A DNA stretch of 64,000 nucleotides from UBA2336 sp037443645. GTDB taxonomy: Bacteria > Bacteroidota > Bacteroidia > Cytophagales > Cyclobacteriaceae. Made by a program: the position numbers and the translations under genes. The notes beneath the pieces were generated by a model. It did no database searches and was not told where the DNA came from. It was given only the letters and a program-made list of their open reading frames with translations. Within the stretch, counting starts at the first letter, position 1, and each line of letters starts with the position of its first letter. This document shows positions 33,231 through 41,387 of the stretch, piece after piece. The stretch spans positions 1 to 64,000 of the forward strand of contig JBBINY010000007.1 of the NCBI GenBank assembly GCA_037443645.1. The letters run 5' to 3'.

Positions 33231-35333
33231 ATGGCATTTATTGGCAAGTTGAGGGATAGGATGGGTACCTGGGTAGTGGTATTTGTGTTTGTGGCTATTT
33301 CAGCATTCATTCTGGGCGATTTATTAGGCAATAATTCGGTTGTTTTCAACCGTAACGATGTGGGCGAAATTGCCGGGTATTCGGTTTCGCAGGATGAGTT
33401 TCAACAGGCAGTTCGGGAACGGGAAGCCAGTTACATCCTCAACTTCAATCGCCAGCCTGGCGACCGCGAAATGATTACCCTGCGGCAACAAGCCTGGGAA
33501 ATGCTCATTGTCCGCCACGCTATTCAGAAAGAATACGCCAAAGTGGGTGTAGTCGTTTCCGATGAAGAAGTAGTGGATATGATTACCGGAAAAAATGTGG
33601 ACGAAAGCATTAAACAATCCTTCATCAACCAGGAAACAGGCCAGTTCGACAGAGCCCAACTGGGCACGTACATCAACCAATTGAAATCCATGCCCGTGGG
33701 ATCAGAGCCGCGTGTACGCTGGGAAATTTTTGAGCGCGACCTGCGGCCTGCCCGTGAACGACTCAAATACGAAAACCTGCTGATTAAAAGTGCTTACGTA
33801 ACCACTGCACAGGCTGAACTGGATTACCACATGCAAAACGATGTGGCTGAAGTAAAATACCTGTACATTCCCTATTACTCCATAAGTGACACATCGGTCT
33901 CTGTAACCGATCCCGATCTGAAGTCCTATTACAATAAGAATAAAGAAAAATACAAAGCCGAACACACGCGCAACCTGAAATATGTTTCATTCCCGGTTCT
34001 GCCTTCGGCCGATGATACCCTGGCCATTAAAGAAGAAATTGTCCGCCTTGCTGCCGAATTGAAAACCTCTGATAACGATTCGGTATTTGCCACGCTCAAT
34101 ACCGATGGCCGCAATGCTTATTCAAAATATACTTCGGGTAACTTACCCGCCTTTGTAAATCCGGCCGAACTGGTTCCCGGTAATGTGGTAGGCCCTTTTA
34201 TTGATGAGGCCGCCTTTAAAATCTTTAAGGTTTCTAAATCAGGAACCGACACCACCTACAGCGCGCGGGCCAGTCACATCCTGATCCGCTGGGATAATGA
34301 AACCGATGCAGCGAAAAAAGAAGCCAAAGAAAAAGCACGAAACATTCTTAAAGACATTAAAGCAGGAGCCAGTTTTGCAGCCAAAGCCCGCGAATTCGGC
34401 ACCGATGGCACTGCCGCTCAGGGTGGAGATCTTGGTTGGTTCACCAGTGGAATGATGGTGAAGCCTTTCCAGGATGCTGTCTTTGCCGCAACAAAAAAAG
34501 GCGTGCTGAACGATGTGGTTGAAACCGAATTCGGTTACCACATCATTGATGTAACCGAAGTAAAGGATAATCGCTTTTATACACTGGCCATTATTGAACG
34601 GGATATAACACCGGGTGATGCCTCGATTAACGAAACCTTGCGCAAGGCCGAACTTTTCGCTTCCGATCTTGATGGCGTTGAACCCTTCAGCGAAAGAGCC
34701 GCTAAAGCCGGTTACCCTGTACAGGATGCCACCAACATCGGCACTGCCGAAAGACGCGTAGGCACCCTGGGGGATGCACGCCAGATTGTTACCTGGCTTT
34801 TCCGCGAAGCAAAAACAGGAAAGGTGTCTGATGCCTTCGATTTGCAGGATCAATATGTTGTTGCCGTGATGACAGGCGAAACCGAAAAAGGCATTAAATC
34901 CCTTAATCAGGTGAAGGAAGAAATCAGGCCGGCCGTTTTAAATGAGTTGAAAGGAAAAAAGATAATTGCAAAATTGAGCGGCCTTTCAGGTACCCTTGAC
35001 GAAATGGCGACCGCTTATGGCCGCGATGCATCTGTTTATACAAACAGCAGCCTGAAGCTGAATACCAATTCTCTGACATCCGTTGGATTTGATCCGCAAG
35101 CGGTAGGCAAAGCTTTTTCTCTGGAAGGTGGCCAACGCACAGAACCATTTGCTGGCGAAACAGGTGTTATTGTTTTTGAAATGCAGAATAAAACGTTAGC
35201 CCCTGCCATTGGTGACTATACCATGTTTAAGGCGCAACTCGAGCAGGGGTTGGGCCGCACCAACAGTTTTAATATTGCCGAAGCCATTAAAGAGGCCGCC
35301 AATATTGAAGACAAACGGTACAAATTCTACTGA
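33231..35333 (+). CDS. PpiD/SurA-type peptidyl-prolyl isomerase
   Basis: A 700-residue membrane-anchored periplasmic foldase. A single TM helix (WVVVFVFVAISAFILGDLLG, about 13-32) precedes a SurA_N-like helical region (VSQDEFQQAVREREASYILNFNR). One PPIC/parvulin domain lies at about 343-445 (ARASHILIRW, AREFGTDGTAAQGGDLGWFTSGMMVKPFQDAVF, ETEFGYHIIDVTEV). A second, diverged parvulin-like region may follow. The PpiD layout suggests assistance to outer-membrane and secreted proteins leaving the Sec channel. It has its own promoter and an attenuator-like terminator downstream. Confidence 0.9.
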   Translation: MAFIGKLRDRMGTWVVVFVFVAISAFILGDLLGNNSVVFNRNDVGEIAGYSVSQDEFQQAVREREASYILNFNRQPGDREMITLRQQAWEMLIVRHAIQKEYAKVGVVVSDEEVVDMITGKNVDESIKQSFINQETGQFDRAQLGTYINQLKSMPVGSEPRVRWEIFERDLRPARERLKYENLLIKSAYVTTAQAELDYHMQNDVAEVKYLYIPYYSISDTSVSVTDPDLKSYYNKNKEKYKAEHTRNLKYVSFPVLPSADDTLAIKEEIVRLAAELKTSDNDSVFATLNTDGRNAYSKYTSGNLPAFVNPAELVPGNVVGPFIDEAAFKIFKVSKSGTDTTYSARASHILIRWDNETDAAKKEAKEKARNILKDIKAGASFAAKAREFGTDGTAAQGGDLGWFTSGMMVKPFQDAVFAATKKGVLNDVVETEFGYHIIDVTEVKDNRFYTLAIIERDITPGDASINETLRKAELFASDLDGVEPFSERAAKAGYPVQDATNIGTAERRVGTLGDARQIVTWLFREAKTGKVSDAFDLQDQYVVAVMTGETEKGIKSLNQVKEEIRPAVLNELKGKKIIAKLSGLSGTLDEMATAYGRDASVYTNSSLKLNTNSLTSVGFDPQAVGKAFSLEGGQRTEPFAGETGVIVFEMQNKTLAPAIGDYTMFKAQLEQGLGRTNSFNIAEAIKEAANIEDKRYKFY

Positions 35334-35348
35334 TTGCAAATTTTAAAC

Positions 35349-35375
35349 AGGCCTCATCTGAGGCCTGAATTTTTT
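35349..35375 (+). terminator. Intrinsic terminator after the foldase gene
   Basis: Perfect stem AGGCCTC/GAGGCCT with loop ATCT, followed by GAATTTTTT. The T-run ends exactly at the ATG of the next gene (35376). Confidence 0.85.
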
Positions 35376-35639
35376 ATGGACCAGGAGTCGGTTAATTCAT
35401 TTCGGGTAAAACTCGATCAGCATTATCGCTGGCCTGCCCTCTACATGTTCAAATTCATCGTACCCAGTGAAAAGGCGGACGAAGTGACCCGCTTATTCCC
35501 TATGCACGCCAGCACACAAAAGGAATCGAGAGAAGGAAAATACACCAGCATTACCCTGCAAATGATGATGCCCTCCAGCGATGCAGTAATTGAAGTGTAT
35601 CAAAAAGCCTCAACCATTGAAGGCCTTATTGCCCTGTAG
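35376..35639 (+). CDS. DUF493 family protein
   Basis: An 87-residue cytosolic protein matching DUF493 (YbeD-like), with HYRWPALYMFKFIVPS near residue 17 and SREGKYTSITLQMMMPSSDAVIEVYQKASTIEGLIAL at the end. The fold is ferredoxin-like, similar to ACT regulatory domains; function is unknown. The ATG at 35376 gives the normal family start and abuts the T-run of a terminator, so expression may depend on read-through from the foldase gene or an unseen promoter. Confidence 0.88.
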   Translation: MDQESVNSFRVKLDQHYRWPALYMFKFIVPSEKADEVTRLFPMHASTQKESREGKYTSITLQMMMPSSDAVIEVYQKASTIEGLIAL

Positions 35640-35688
35640 AGGTTAGCAATTTGTTTGTACTTTCGTCCGGAATAAAATCATCAGCGCT

Positions 35689-35925
35689 ATGTGGAAAGAA
35701 GCTGACAACAAGCTATCGAAGTCATTTACATTTCAGGACTTCACCGAAGCATTCGGTTTCATGACCAAAGTGGCCATTGAAGCCGAAAAAATGAACCACC
35801 ACCCAACATGGACAAACACCTGGAACAAGGTGAGTTTTGAACTGTGCACGCACGATGCAGGCAATACAGTAACCGACCGCGACAGGAAATTAGCAGCCAT
35901 GATTGATAAACTTGCCGGTCAGTAA
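35689..35925 (+). CDS. 4a-hydroxytetrahydrobiopterin dehydratase (PCD)
   Basis: A 78-residue pterin-4a-carbinolamine dehydratase-like protein. The active-site pattern is EKMNHHPTWTNTWNKVSFELCTHDAGNTVTDRD, with the paired His and the T-x-H/D motif. In organisms with phenylalanine hydroxylase it recycles tetrahydrobiopterin; in others it takes part in molybdopterin or tetrahydrofolate metabolism, and no partner gene is near. It is slightly shorter than typical (about 95-100), lacking the usual N-terminal extension. Its stop overlaps the rsmI start (TAATG). Confidence 0.88.
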   Translation: MWKEADNKLSKSFTFQDFTEAFGFMTKVAIEAEKMNHHPTWTNTWNKVSFELCTHDAGNTVTDRDRKLAAMIDKLAGQ

Positions 35926-36605
35926 TGGAGTTCCGTGCTTCGCTATACATCGTTCCCACCCCGATCGGAAACCTGGGCGATATTACCCTTCGCGCACTTG
36001 AGGTTCTTAAATCGGTGGATATGATCCTGGCCGAAGACACCCGTACTTCCGGAAAGTTGTTACACCATTTTTCGATCGACAAGCCACTCAGAAGTTTTCA
36101 TAATTTCAATGAACACAAAGTGGTTGCTGGATTAATCGCGCAATTGCAAGCCGGCAAACGAATAGCCTTGATCAGCGATGCCGGCACACCCGGCATTTCC
36201 GATCCCGGCTTTTTGATCATTCGGGCAGCCTTGAAGGCGGGTGTTCCGGTTGATTGCCTGCCCGGGCCTACTGCTTTTGTACCCGCCCTCATCAAATCAG
36301 GCTTGCCATGCGACCGGTTTGTGTTCGAGGGATTTTTACCTCATAAAAAAGGCCGGCAGACCTTATTGAAAAAGCTGGCTACGGAAGAACGAACTATGAT
36401 TTTCTATGAATCGCCTCACCGGCTGGTAAAAACCCTTCAACAGTTTATTGAATTTCTCGGTGCAGAAAGGCCTGCTTCCGTCTCGCGGGAGTTAACAAAG
36501 CTTTTTGAAGAAACTATAAATGGCACTCTACAGGATCTTCTGGCCTACTTCTCTAAAAAGGAAGTGAAGGGAGAAATTGTAATCGTAGTAGCCGGCCATT
36601 CCTAA
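35925..36605 (+). CDS. rsmI: 16S rRNA (cytidine1402-2'-O)-methyltransferase
   Basis: A 226-residue tetrapyrrole-methylase-fold enzyme that 2'-O-methylates C1402 of 16S rRNA using SAM. The N-terminal LYIVPTPIGNLGDITLRALEVLKSVDMILAEDTRTS is diagnostic. SDAGTPGISDPGFLIIRAAL and LPGPTAFVPALIKSGLP form the SAM pocket; FYESPHRLVKTL follows. The protein ends after KGEIVIVVAG, lacking the short C-terminal helical domain of E. coli RsmI (286 residues). Translation is coupled to the upstream PCD gene by TAATG. Confidence 0.93.
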   Translation: MEFRASLYIVPTPIGNLGDITLRALEVLKSVDMILAEDTRTSGKLLHHFSIDKPLRSFHNFNEHKVVAGLIAQLQAGKRIALISDAGTPGISDPGFLIIRAALKAGVPVDCLPGPTAFVPALIKSGLPCDRFVFEGFLPHKKGRQTLLKKLATEERTMIFYESPHRLVKTLQQFIEFLGAERPASVSRELTKLFEETINGTLQDLLAYFSKKEVKGEIVIVVAGHS

Positions 36606-36670
36606 CCCGTTCATATAACTTTTTAACGGGTTCAGTCGTTGTGGATTATATTCACACTTCAATTCCTTCT

Positions 36671-37471
36671 ATGAATCTAGGAATCATTGAGCAACAGGTT
36701 ATTGAAATCTGCAGGGAAGTCGCGCATTTTATCCAAACTGAGGCAAAGGCATTCGATCGGTCGCGCATAGAATTCAAGCAGGGCTTTAATAACCTGGTTT
36801 CGTATGTTGATAAGGAGGCGGAGCAGAAACTGGTTGGCCAACTGAAGCAACTCTTGCCGGATGCCGGTTTCCTTGCTGAAGAAGGAACCAGCATTTCAAC
36901 GGAAAGCGGATATACCTGGATCATTGACCCGCTTGATGGCACTACCAATTTTATGCATGGCTTACCCCCTTACGCCATTAGCGTTGCCCTGGCCGAAAAA
37001 AACGATATCATTTTGGGAGTTGTGTACGAGATCAACCGCGATGAATGTTTTTATGCTGTTAAGAATGGCAAAGCTTTCTGCAATGGCATGGAAATCCGCG
37101 TATCGGCAACCGAAAACCTCAATGCGAGTTTACTGGCAACCGGTTTTCCATACTACCATCTCGATAAGAAAGAGGTTTACCTGGAAATCATAAAAGCCTT
37201 TTTGGAAAAAACGCACGGCATACGCAGGTTAGGCAGTGCGGCAGTTGATCTTGCTTATGTAGCCTGCGGCCGGTTTGATGGCTTCTTTGAATATAATCTG
37301 AATGCCTGGGATGTGGCAGCGGGTGCCTTTATCGTACAGCGGGCAGGAGGTACAGTAACCGATTTTAGCGGAGGAAACAATTTTCTGTATGGCGGGCAGG
37401 TGATGGCAGCTGGCGGAGTGCATGCTCAAATGCTGGAGGTAATCAATCCGCTTTGGTATAGAAAAAAATAA
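36671..37471 (+). CDS. Inositol monophosphatase family protein
   Basis: A 266-residue Mg2+-dependent phosphatase. Metal-site motifs are EEGTS, WIIDPLDGTTNFMHGLPPYAISVAL and NAWDVAAGAFIVQRAGGTVTDFSG. Bacterial relatives dephosphorylate inositol phosphates, NADP, fructose-1,6-bisphosphate or 3'-phosphoadenosine 5'-phosphate. The last would matter here because a PAPS sulfotransferase is encoded in the window, but the genes are unlinked and the assignment is only a possibility. The ATG at 36671 was preferred to a GTG ten codons upstream. The stop codon lies in the stem of the terminator at 37462-37505. Confidence 0.88.
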   Translation: MNLGIIEQQVIEICREVAHFIQTEAKAFDRSRIEFKQGFNNLVSYVDKEAEQKLVGQLKQLLPDAGFLAEEGTSISTESGYTWIIDPLDGTTNFMHGLPPYAISVALAEKNDIILGVVYEINRDECFYAVKNGKAFCNGMEIRVSATENLNASLLATGFPYYHLDKKEVYLEIIKAFLEKTHGIRRLGSAAVDLAYVACGRFDGFFEYNLNAWDVAAGAFIVQRAGGTVTDFSGGNNFLYGGQVMAAGGVHAQMLEVINPLWYRKK

Positions 37472-37505
37472 GAGGCGTTCTCAAAAAGTCTGAGACAGCC
37501 TCTTA
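37462..37505 (-). terminator. Intrinsic terminator of the FtsX/MacB-type permease gene
   Basis: On the minus strand TAAGAGGC/GCCTCTTA encloses an inner TCTCA/TGAGA pair and is followed by a run of seven T (37468-37462). It serves the minus-strand permease and overlaps the last codons of the convergent plus-strand gene. Confidence 0.8.
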
Positions 37506-37535
37506 CAGAGATACCTGGTAAATCATCAGGCTGGG

Positions 37536-39944
37536 TTACTCGTAACGAAGCGATTCCACCGGGTTTACCGTGGCCGCTCTGATGGAACGATAGCTTACCG
37601 TAAGCAGGGCAATTAACAGCGATGAGCCCGCACCTAAGATGAAAACCGAAGGCCCTAATTCAATCCGGTAGGCAAACTGATCGAGGTACATACGCATAAC
37701 CCACCAACTAAGCGGGGCAGCCAACAAAAAGCCCACCAGCACCAATACGGCAAACTCTTTGGAGAACCTGATAAGAATGCTCTCCACCGATGCGCCCAGT
37801 ACCTTTCGCACGCCAATCTCTTTCGTTTTCTGGCTGGCCATAAACGTTACCAGGCCCAGCAAGCCAAGGCAGCCGATAAAGATGGCCATCGAGGTGAAGA
37901 TTGTCAGCAATACCGACATCCTTCGCTGGCTGTCATAAAACTCCCGGATTTGCTCATCCAGAAATTCGTAGCTGAAAATATGTTCAGGATAGGCAGTTTC
38001 CCACTTTGACTGAACCTGGCTGATAACTCCCTGCAAGTTGGCCGTGCTGATTCTGAGCGAAAGAGTTTCATACCCCCTGACCCGGTTAAGCAGGATTACC
38101 GGTTCAATGGGCTCTGCCAACGACATGGTGTGAAAATCATTCACCACACCAACAACAGAACGTTTGCGCCCCCACATGTTGATTTCCTTGCCTATCACTT
38201 CCGCGGGGTCGTTAAAGCCAATCATTTTTACAAGCTTTTCATTCACCACAAATCCTGTGGCCGTATCTCCATCGGTCAATTTTTCTCCCGCCAGAATGGT
38301 GAGTCCAAACAAATCAAAATAATCACCGTCAACCTGTTTCACCTGCGTTACAAACTCTTCCTCACTACCCTGAATGGTAAAGCCGGTACCGGAAACCTTA
38401 CCCGAGGCAGGCGGGGCACTGTTCAGGCTTGCCTGCTCAATACCGGCAAGGGTAAGCAATTCCTGTTTAAGCGCTCGCATCTTGCTGGCGCCATCAATAC
38501 CTACCGGTGATTCCTGCTCCGGAACAGGAATTGAAATAATGGCCTCTTTTCGAAATCCAAGATCTTTTGACTGAAAATAGTCCATCTGCCGCAGCAGCAC
38601 AATGGTGCCGATAATGAAGAATTGAGAAATGAAAAATTGTGCAATAACGAGGCCTCTGCGCAAGGAATATCCCGATGAATTCCTGTTGCTAATGAGATTC
38701 TTCATGGCCAATGCCGGCCTGAAACCTGAAACAACAAAAGAAGGATATAACCCCGATAGGAAAGAAACAACAACCAGTATAGATCCTAAAAAAATCCAAA
38801 GCAAAGCATCCTGTTTCAGGTCTATCGAAAGGTTCAGTTCAAGAAATGGATTCAGGAAACTTAACGCAAGCTGAGCACACGCAAGGGAAATCACAACCGA
38901 AACAAAGGTTACCAAACTTGTCTCTCCAAGGAACTGCACAATCAATTGCCACCGGGTTCCGCCAAGTGCTTTCCGGATACCGACCTCTCTCGACCGCTTA
39001 ATGGCTTCGGCTGTGGTAAGATTGATGAAATTGATGCACGCGGTAATGACAAGAAAAAGAGCAATTATTCCGAGCGCCAGTAAAACAGGTTTGGGTATGG
39101 TGTTATAGTTGTAATTGCTGTACCGGTCGTCAAAGTGAATGTCAGAAAGCGGTTGTAATGCGTGTACACGTAAAAAATTGGTATTGTTGTCCCCCAAATA
39201 TTTCTTAACAAAGTCGGGCATTCGTGCCTCAATGGCAGCGGCTGCTTCACCCTCCTTTACCAGGATGTAGCATTGCTCATCGCTCCAAATGCTGTTCCAT
39301 CCTTTTTCATCGGTCTCCTTTTTGATGGTGGCAGCCGAAAGCATCACGTCAAACGGAAAATCAGTGTTGTTGGGGTAATCCTCCATGATGGCTGTAACCC
39401 GATACTCCCGGCTATCAAATTTCAGCACTTCGCCAACCGCATCGTCTTTACCGAAATATTTAAGTGCCGCCTTTTTTGAAATAATAACTTCATTCGGCTC
39501 ATCAAGTCCCTTCCCGGCATCGCCTACCAGCATTTCACGTTCAAAAATTTTGAAGAAATTAGGTTGCGCAAATACCACACCCTTTGGTTCATCGAATTTT
39601 TTAGACTCACCATTGGGTTGGGGCACTGAAATCATACTGCCGGCCCGGTAGGAAAGAAAGGTCACTTCTTCAGCTTCCGGAAAATCGGTACGGAATGCTT
39701 CAGGTAACACGGACGGTACTCCGGGTGTATGGTTGTAACCATTGTTACCGCGGGTTTGGGTAACGATCCGGTAGATTCGGTCGCGTTTGGAATGAAATGC
39801 ATCAAAACTGGAAGCATGGCGGATAATCAGGAACAAGATGAGTGAGCTGCTGATGCCTAAGGTAAGCCCCGAGATGTTGATCAGGGTGCTGCCCTTCTCG
39901 CGCCACAGGTTTCGAAAGGCCGTTTTAAGATAATTTCTGAACAT
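37536..39944 (-). CDS. ABC transporter permease, MacB/FtsX type
   Basis: An 802-residue membrane protein made of two MacB_PCD-FtsX halves. TM1 (INISGLTLGISSSLILFLII, about 22-41) is followed by a periplasmic core domain, then FtsX TM helices near 285-400, a second set starting at about 430 (GLVIAQFFISQFFIIGTIVLL), a second periplasmic domain, and the C-terminal FtsX block (LGLVTFMASQKTKEIGVRKVLGASVESI, to the end). No ATPase gene is adjacent. Such orphan double-length permeases are abundant in Bacteroidota, and their cargo is unknown. The truncated gene at 52856-53791 is a paralogue of its C-terminal half. Confidence 0.9.
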   Translation of the reverse strand: MFRNYLKTAFRNLWREKGSTLINISGLTLGISSSLILFLIIRHASSFDAFHSKRDRIYRIVTQTRGNNGYNHTPGVPSVLPEAFRTDFPEAEEVTFLSYRAGSMISVPQPNGESKKFDEPKGVVFAQPNFFKIFEREMLVGDAGKGLDEPNEVIISKKAALKYFGKDDAVGEVLKFDSREYRVTAIMEDYPNNTDFPFDVMLSAATIKKETDEKGWNSIWSDEQCYILVKEGEAAAAIEARMPDFVKKYLGDNNTNFLRVHALQPLSDIHFDDRYSNYNYNTIPKPVLLALGIIALFLVITACINFINLTTAEAIKRSREVGIRKALGGTRWQLIVQFLGETSLVTFVSVVISLACAQLALSFLNPFLELNLSIDLKQDALLWIFLGSILVVVSFLSGLYPSFVVSGFRPALAMKNLISNRNSSGYSLRRGLVIAQFFISQFFIIGTIVLLRQMDYFQSKDLGFRKEAIISIPVPEQESPVGIDGASKMRALKQELLTLAGIEQASLNSAPPASGKVSGTGFTIQGSEEEFVTQVKQVDGDYFDLFGLTILAGEKLTDGDTATGFVVNEKLVKMIGFNDPAEVIGKEINMWGRKRSVVGVVNDFHTMSLAEPIEPVILLNRVRGYETLSLRISTANLQGVISQVQSKWETAYPEHIFSYEFLDEQIREFYDSQRRMSVLLTIFTSMAIFIGCLGLLGLVTFMASQKTKEIGVRKVLGASVESILIRFSKEFAVLVLVGFLLAAPLSWWVMRMYLDQFAYRIELGPSVFILGAGSSLLIALLTVSYRSIRAATVNPVESLRYE

Positions 39945-40118
39945 AAAAGATTTTTAATCCTTGTGCACCAGCCAAACAAAGTGCCAAGTAAGAGGCGGTC
40001 AATTCGGTCTGAATTAAAAACATAAATAGCGATGCCCGTTCGAAACCGCCCTATTTTGTCCGCCAGCGGACATATCGCTCTGGGTTTACAAGTTTCTGAT
40101 TTTCCGCTACCTTTGGGC

Positions 40119-40292
40119 ATGATCCAGTCATTACTTATCCTGTTGCTTTTTGCTGCCGCTGTAGTTTACCTGGGGCGAATGGTGTATACAGCATTTACGG
40201 CTAAATCGTGTGCTTCGGGCTGCGGAAAGTGCAGCACTCTTGATATTGACAGGATTGCCAACCAGGTACGAAGCCGCGAGAATTTTCTCTAG
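40119..40292 (+). CDS. FeoB-associated Cys-rich membrane protein
   Basis: A 57-residue protein with one TM helix (SLLILLLFAAAVVYLGRMVY) followed by a Cys cluster, SCASGCGKCS, matching the PF12669 FeoB-associated peptide type. The family is usually found beside feoB and is thought to help ferrous-iron import; no feo gene is visible here, so the assignment rests on the motif. The ATG at 40119 was chosen because the upstream frame adds a non-membrane segment. Its 3' end overlaps the convergent radical SAM gene by 4 nt. Confidence 0.7.
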   Translation: MIQSLLILLLFAAAVVYLGRMVYTAFTAKSCASGCGKCSTLDIDRIANQVRSRENFL

Positions 40293-41314
40293 GCCCACAC
40301 GTTCGTGCCTTCCGTACAGTTTTTACAGATTTCGATTTCCTTTCGGGACTTAAGCAGGGATGCCCGGAATTGATTGTACCGTTCACTAAACCAGATTTCT
40401 TCAAACGAATTTTTGGCTAAATCCCCTAGCACAAAGTGTGCGTCTTTATCGAAGCAGCAGGGCACCACTTTGCCATCCCATGTGATAACACAACTGTGCC
40501 ACATTTTCCAGCAATGATTATCGAGCGTGTTCTTTATAACGTATTTTCCGTTGCCGTTTTGTTTATAGCGCGAATACTTGCCTTGCCTTGGGATCAGTTC
40601 TGACCCATTTTGGTAATCATAAATCTGGGCAGTTTTGAGCAACACCTGATCAACCTTCAATTGCTTTGCCAGCCGGTACACATCCGGAACCTGATGTTCG
40701 TTTGGCCCCACCACCAAAAACTGAAAAATAACATGCGGGGCTTTTGACTTTAATTTCTTTCTCCACCCTAGTATGTTCCGGGTTCCCTCAATCACCTTAT
40801 CCAGCGATCCTCCAACCCGGTATGCATTGTAAGTTTCCTGCGTTGTACCATCGATGGAGATGATCAGGCGATCGAGACCCGACTCCACCGTAAGTCTGGC
40901 AGATTCATCGTTAAGATAATGCGCATTGGTTGAAGTAGCCGTGTAAATGCTTTTGTTGCTGGCGTAACGCACCATATCCAGAAAATGCGGATTTAGATAC
41001 GGTTCGCCCTGAAAGTAAAAAATAAGATACGGCAAGGTGGGCGCAAGCTGATCGATGGCACTTTGGAAAACTTTTTCCTGCAACATTCCGGTTGGCCTGG
41101 TGAACGAACGCAAGCCACTGGGGCATTCCGGGCATCGAAGGTTACAACTGGTAGTAGGCTCAATGGAAATGCTTATCGGCAGTCCCGTTATGCCGGGCCT
41201 CCCTGAGAGGCGCGAGGTATAATAGGAAGAAAGGACCTGTATTGCATTGCGGCTTTTCCTGACCGACAATTTTCCCATAATGTTCAGCGCATCGGAAACT
41301 CTGCCTTTCATCAT
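40289..41314 (-). CDS. Radical SAM/SPASM domain protein
   Basis: A 341-residue iron-sulfur enzyme. The radical SAM cluster motif is CNLRCPEC (Cys57, Cys61, Cys64), followed by YFQGEPYLNP and SIDGTTQETYNAYR. A C-terminal SPASM region holds auxiliary-cluster cysteines (CWKMWHSC, VVPCCFD, CKNC). Such proteins modify peptides or carry out anaerobic maturation; no precursor peptide is recognisable next to it. The adjacent Cys-rich 57-residue protein is convergent and unlikely to be the substrate. The substrate remains unknown. Confidence 0.88.
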   Translation of the reverse strand: MMKGRVSDALNIMGKLSVRKSRNAIQVLSSYYTSRLSGRPGITGLPISISIEPTTSCNLRCPECPSGLRSFTRPTGMLQEKVFQSAIDQLAPTLPYLIFYFQGEPYLNPHFLDMVRYASNKSIYTATSTNAHYLNDESARLTVESGLDRLIISIDGTTQETYNAYRVGGSLDKVIEGTRNILGWRKKLKSKAPHVIFQFLVVGPNEHQVPDVYRLAKQLKVDQVLLKTAQIYDYQNGSELIPRQGKYSRYKQNGNGKYVIKNTLDNHCWKMWHSCVITWDGKVVPCCFDKDAHFVLGDLAKNSFEEIWFSERYNQFRASLLKSRKEIEICKNCTEGTNVWA

Positions 41315-41387
41315 GCCGGTAAGATAATTTAAAATTAATGGTGAGAGGGAGTTTTGTTTTTATCTTTCGGGATTACTGCCAGACAAC

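Noticed and set aside
36606..36635. AACCCGTT/AACGGGTT repeat after rsmI as a terminator
   Set aside because: The T-stretch lies in the 13-nt loop rather than after the stem, so it does not fit an intrinsic terminator.
37471..37510. Bidirectional terminator for the inositol-phosphatase family gene
   Set aside because: The hairpin is followed by T only on the minus strand; on the plus strand CAGAGATACC follows.
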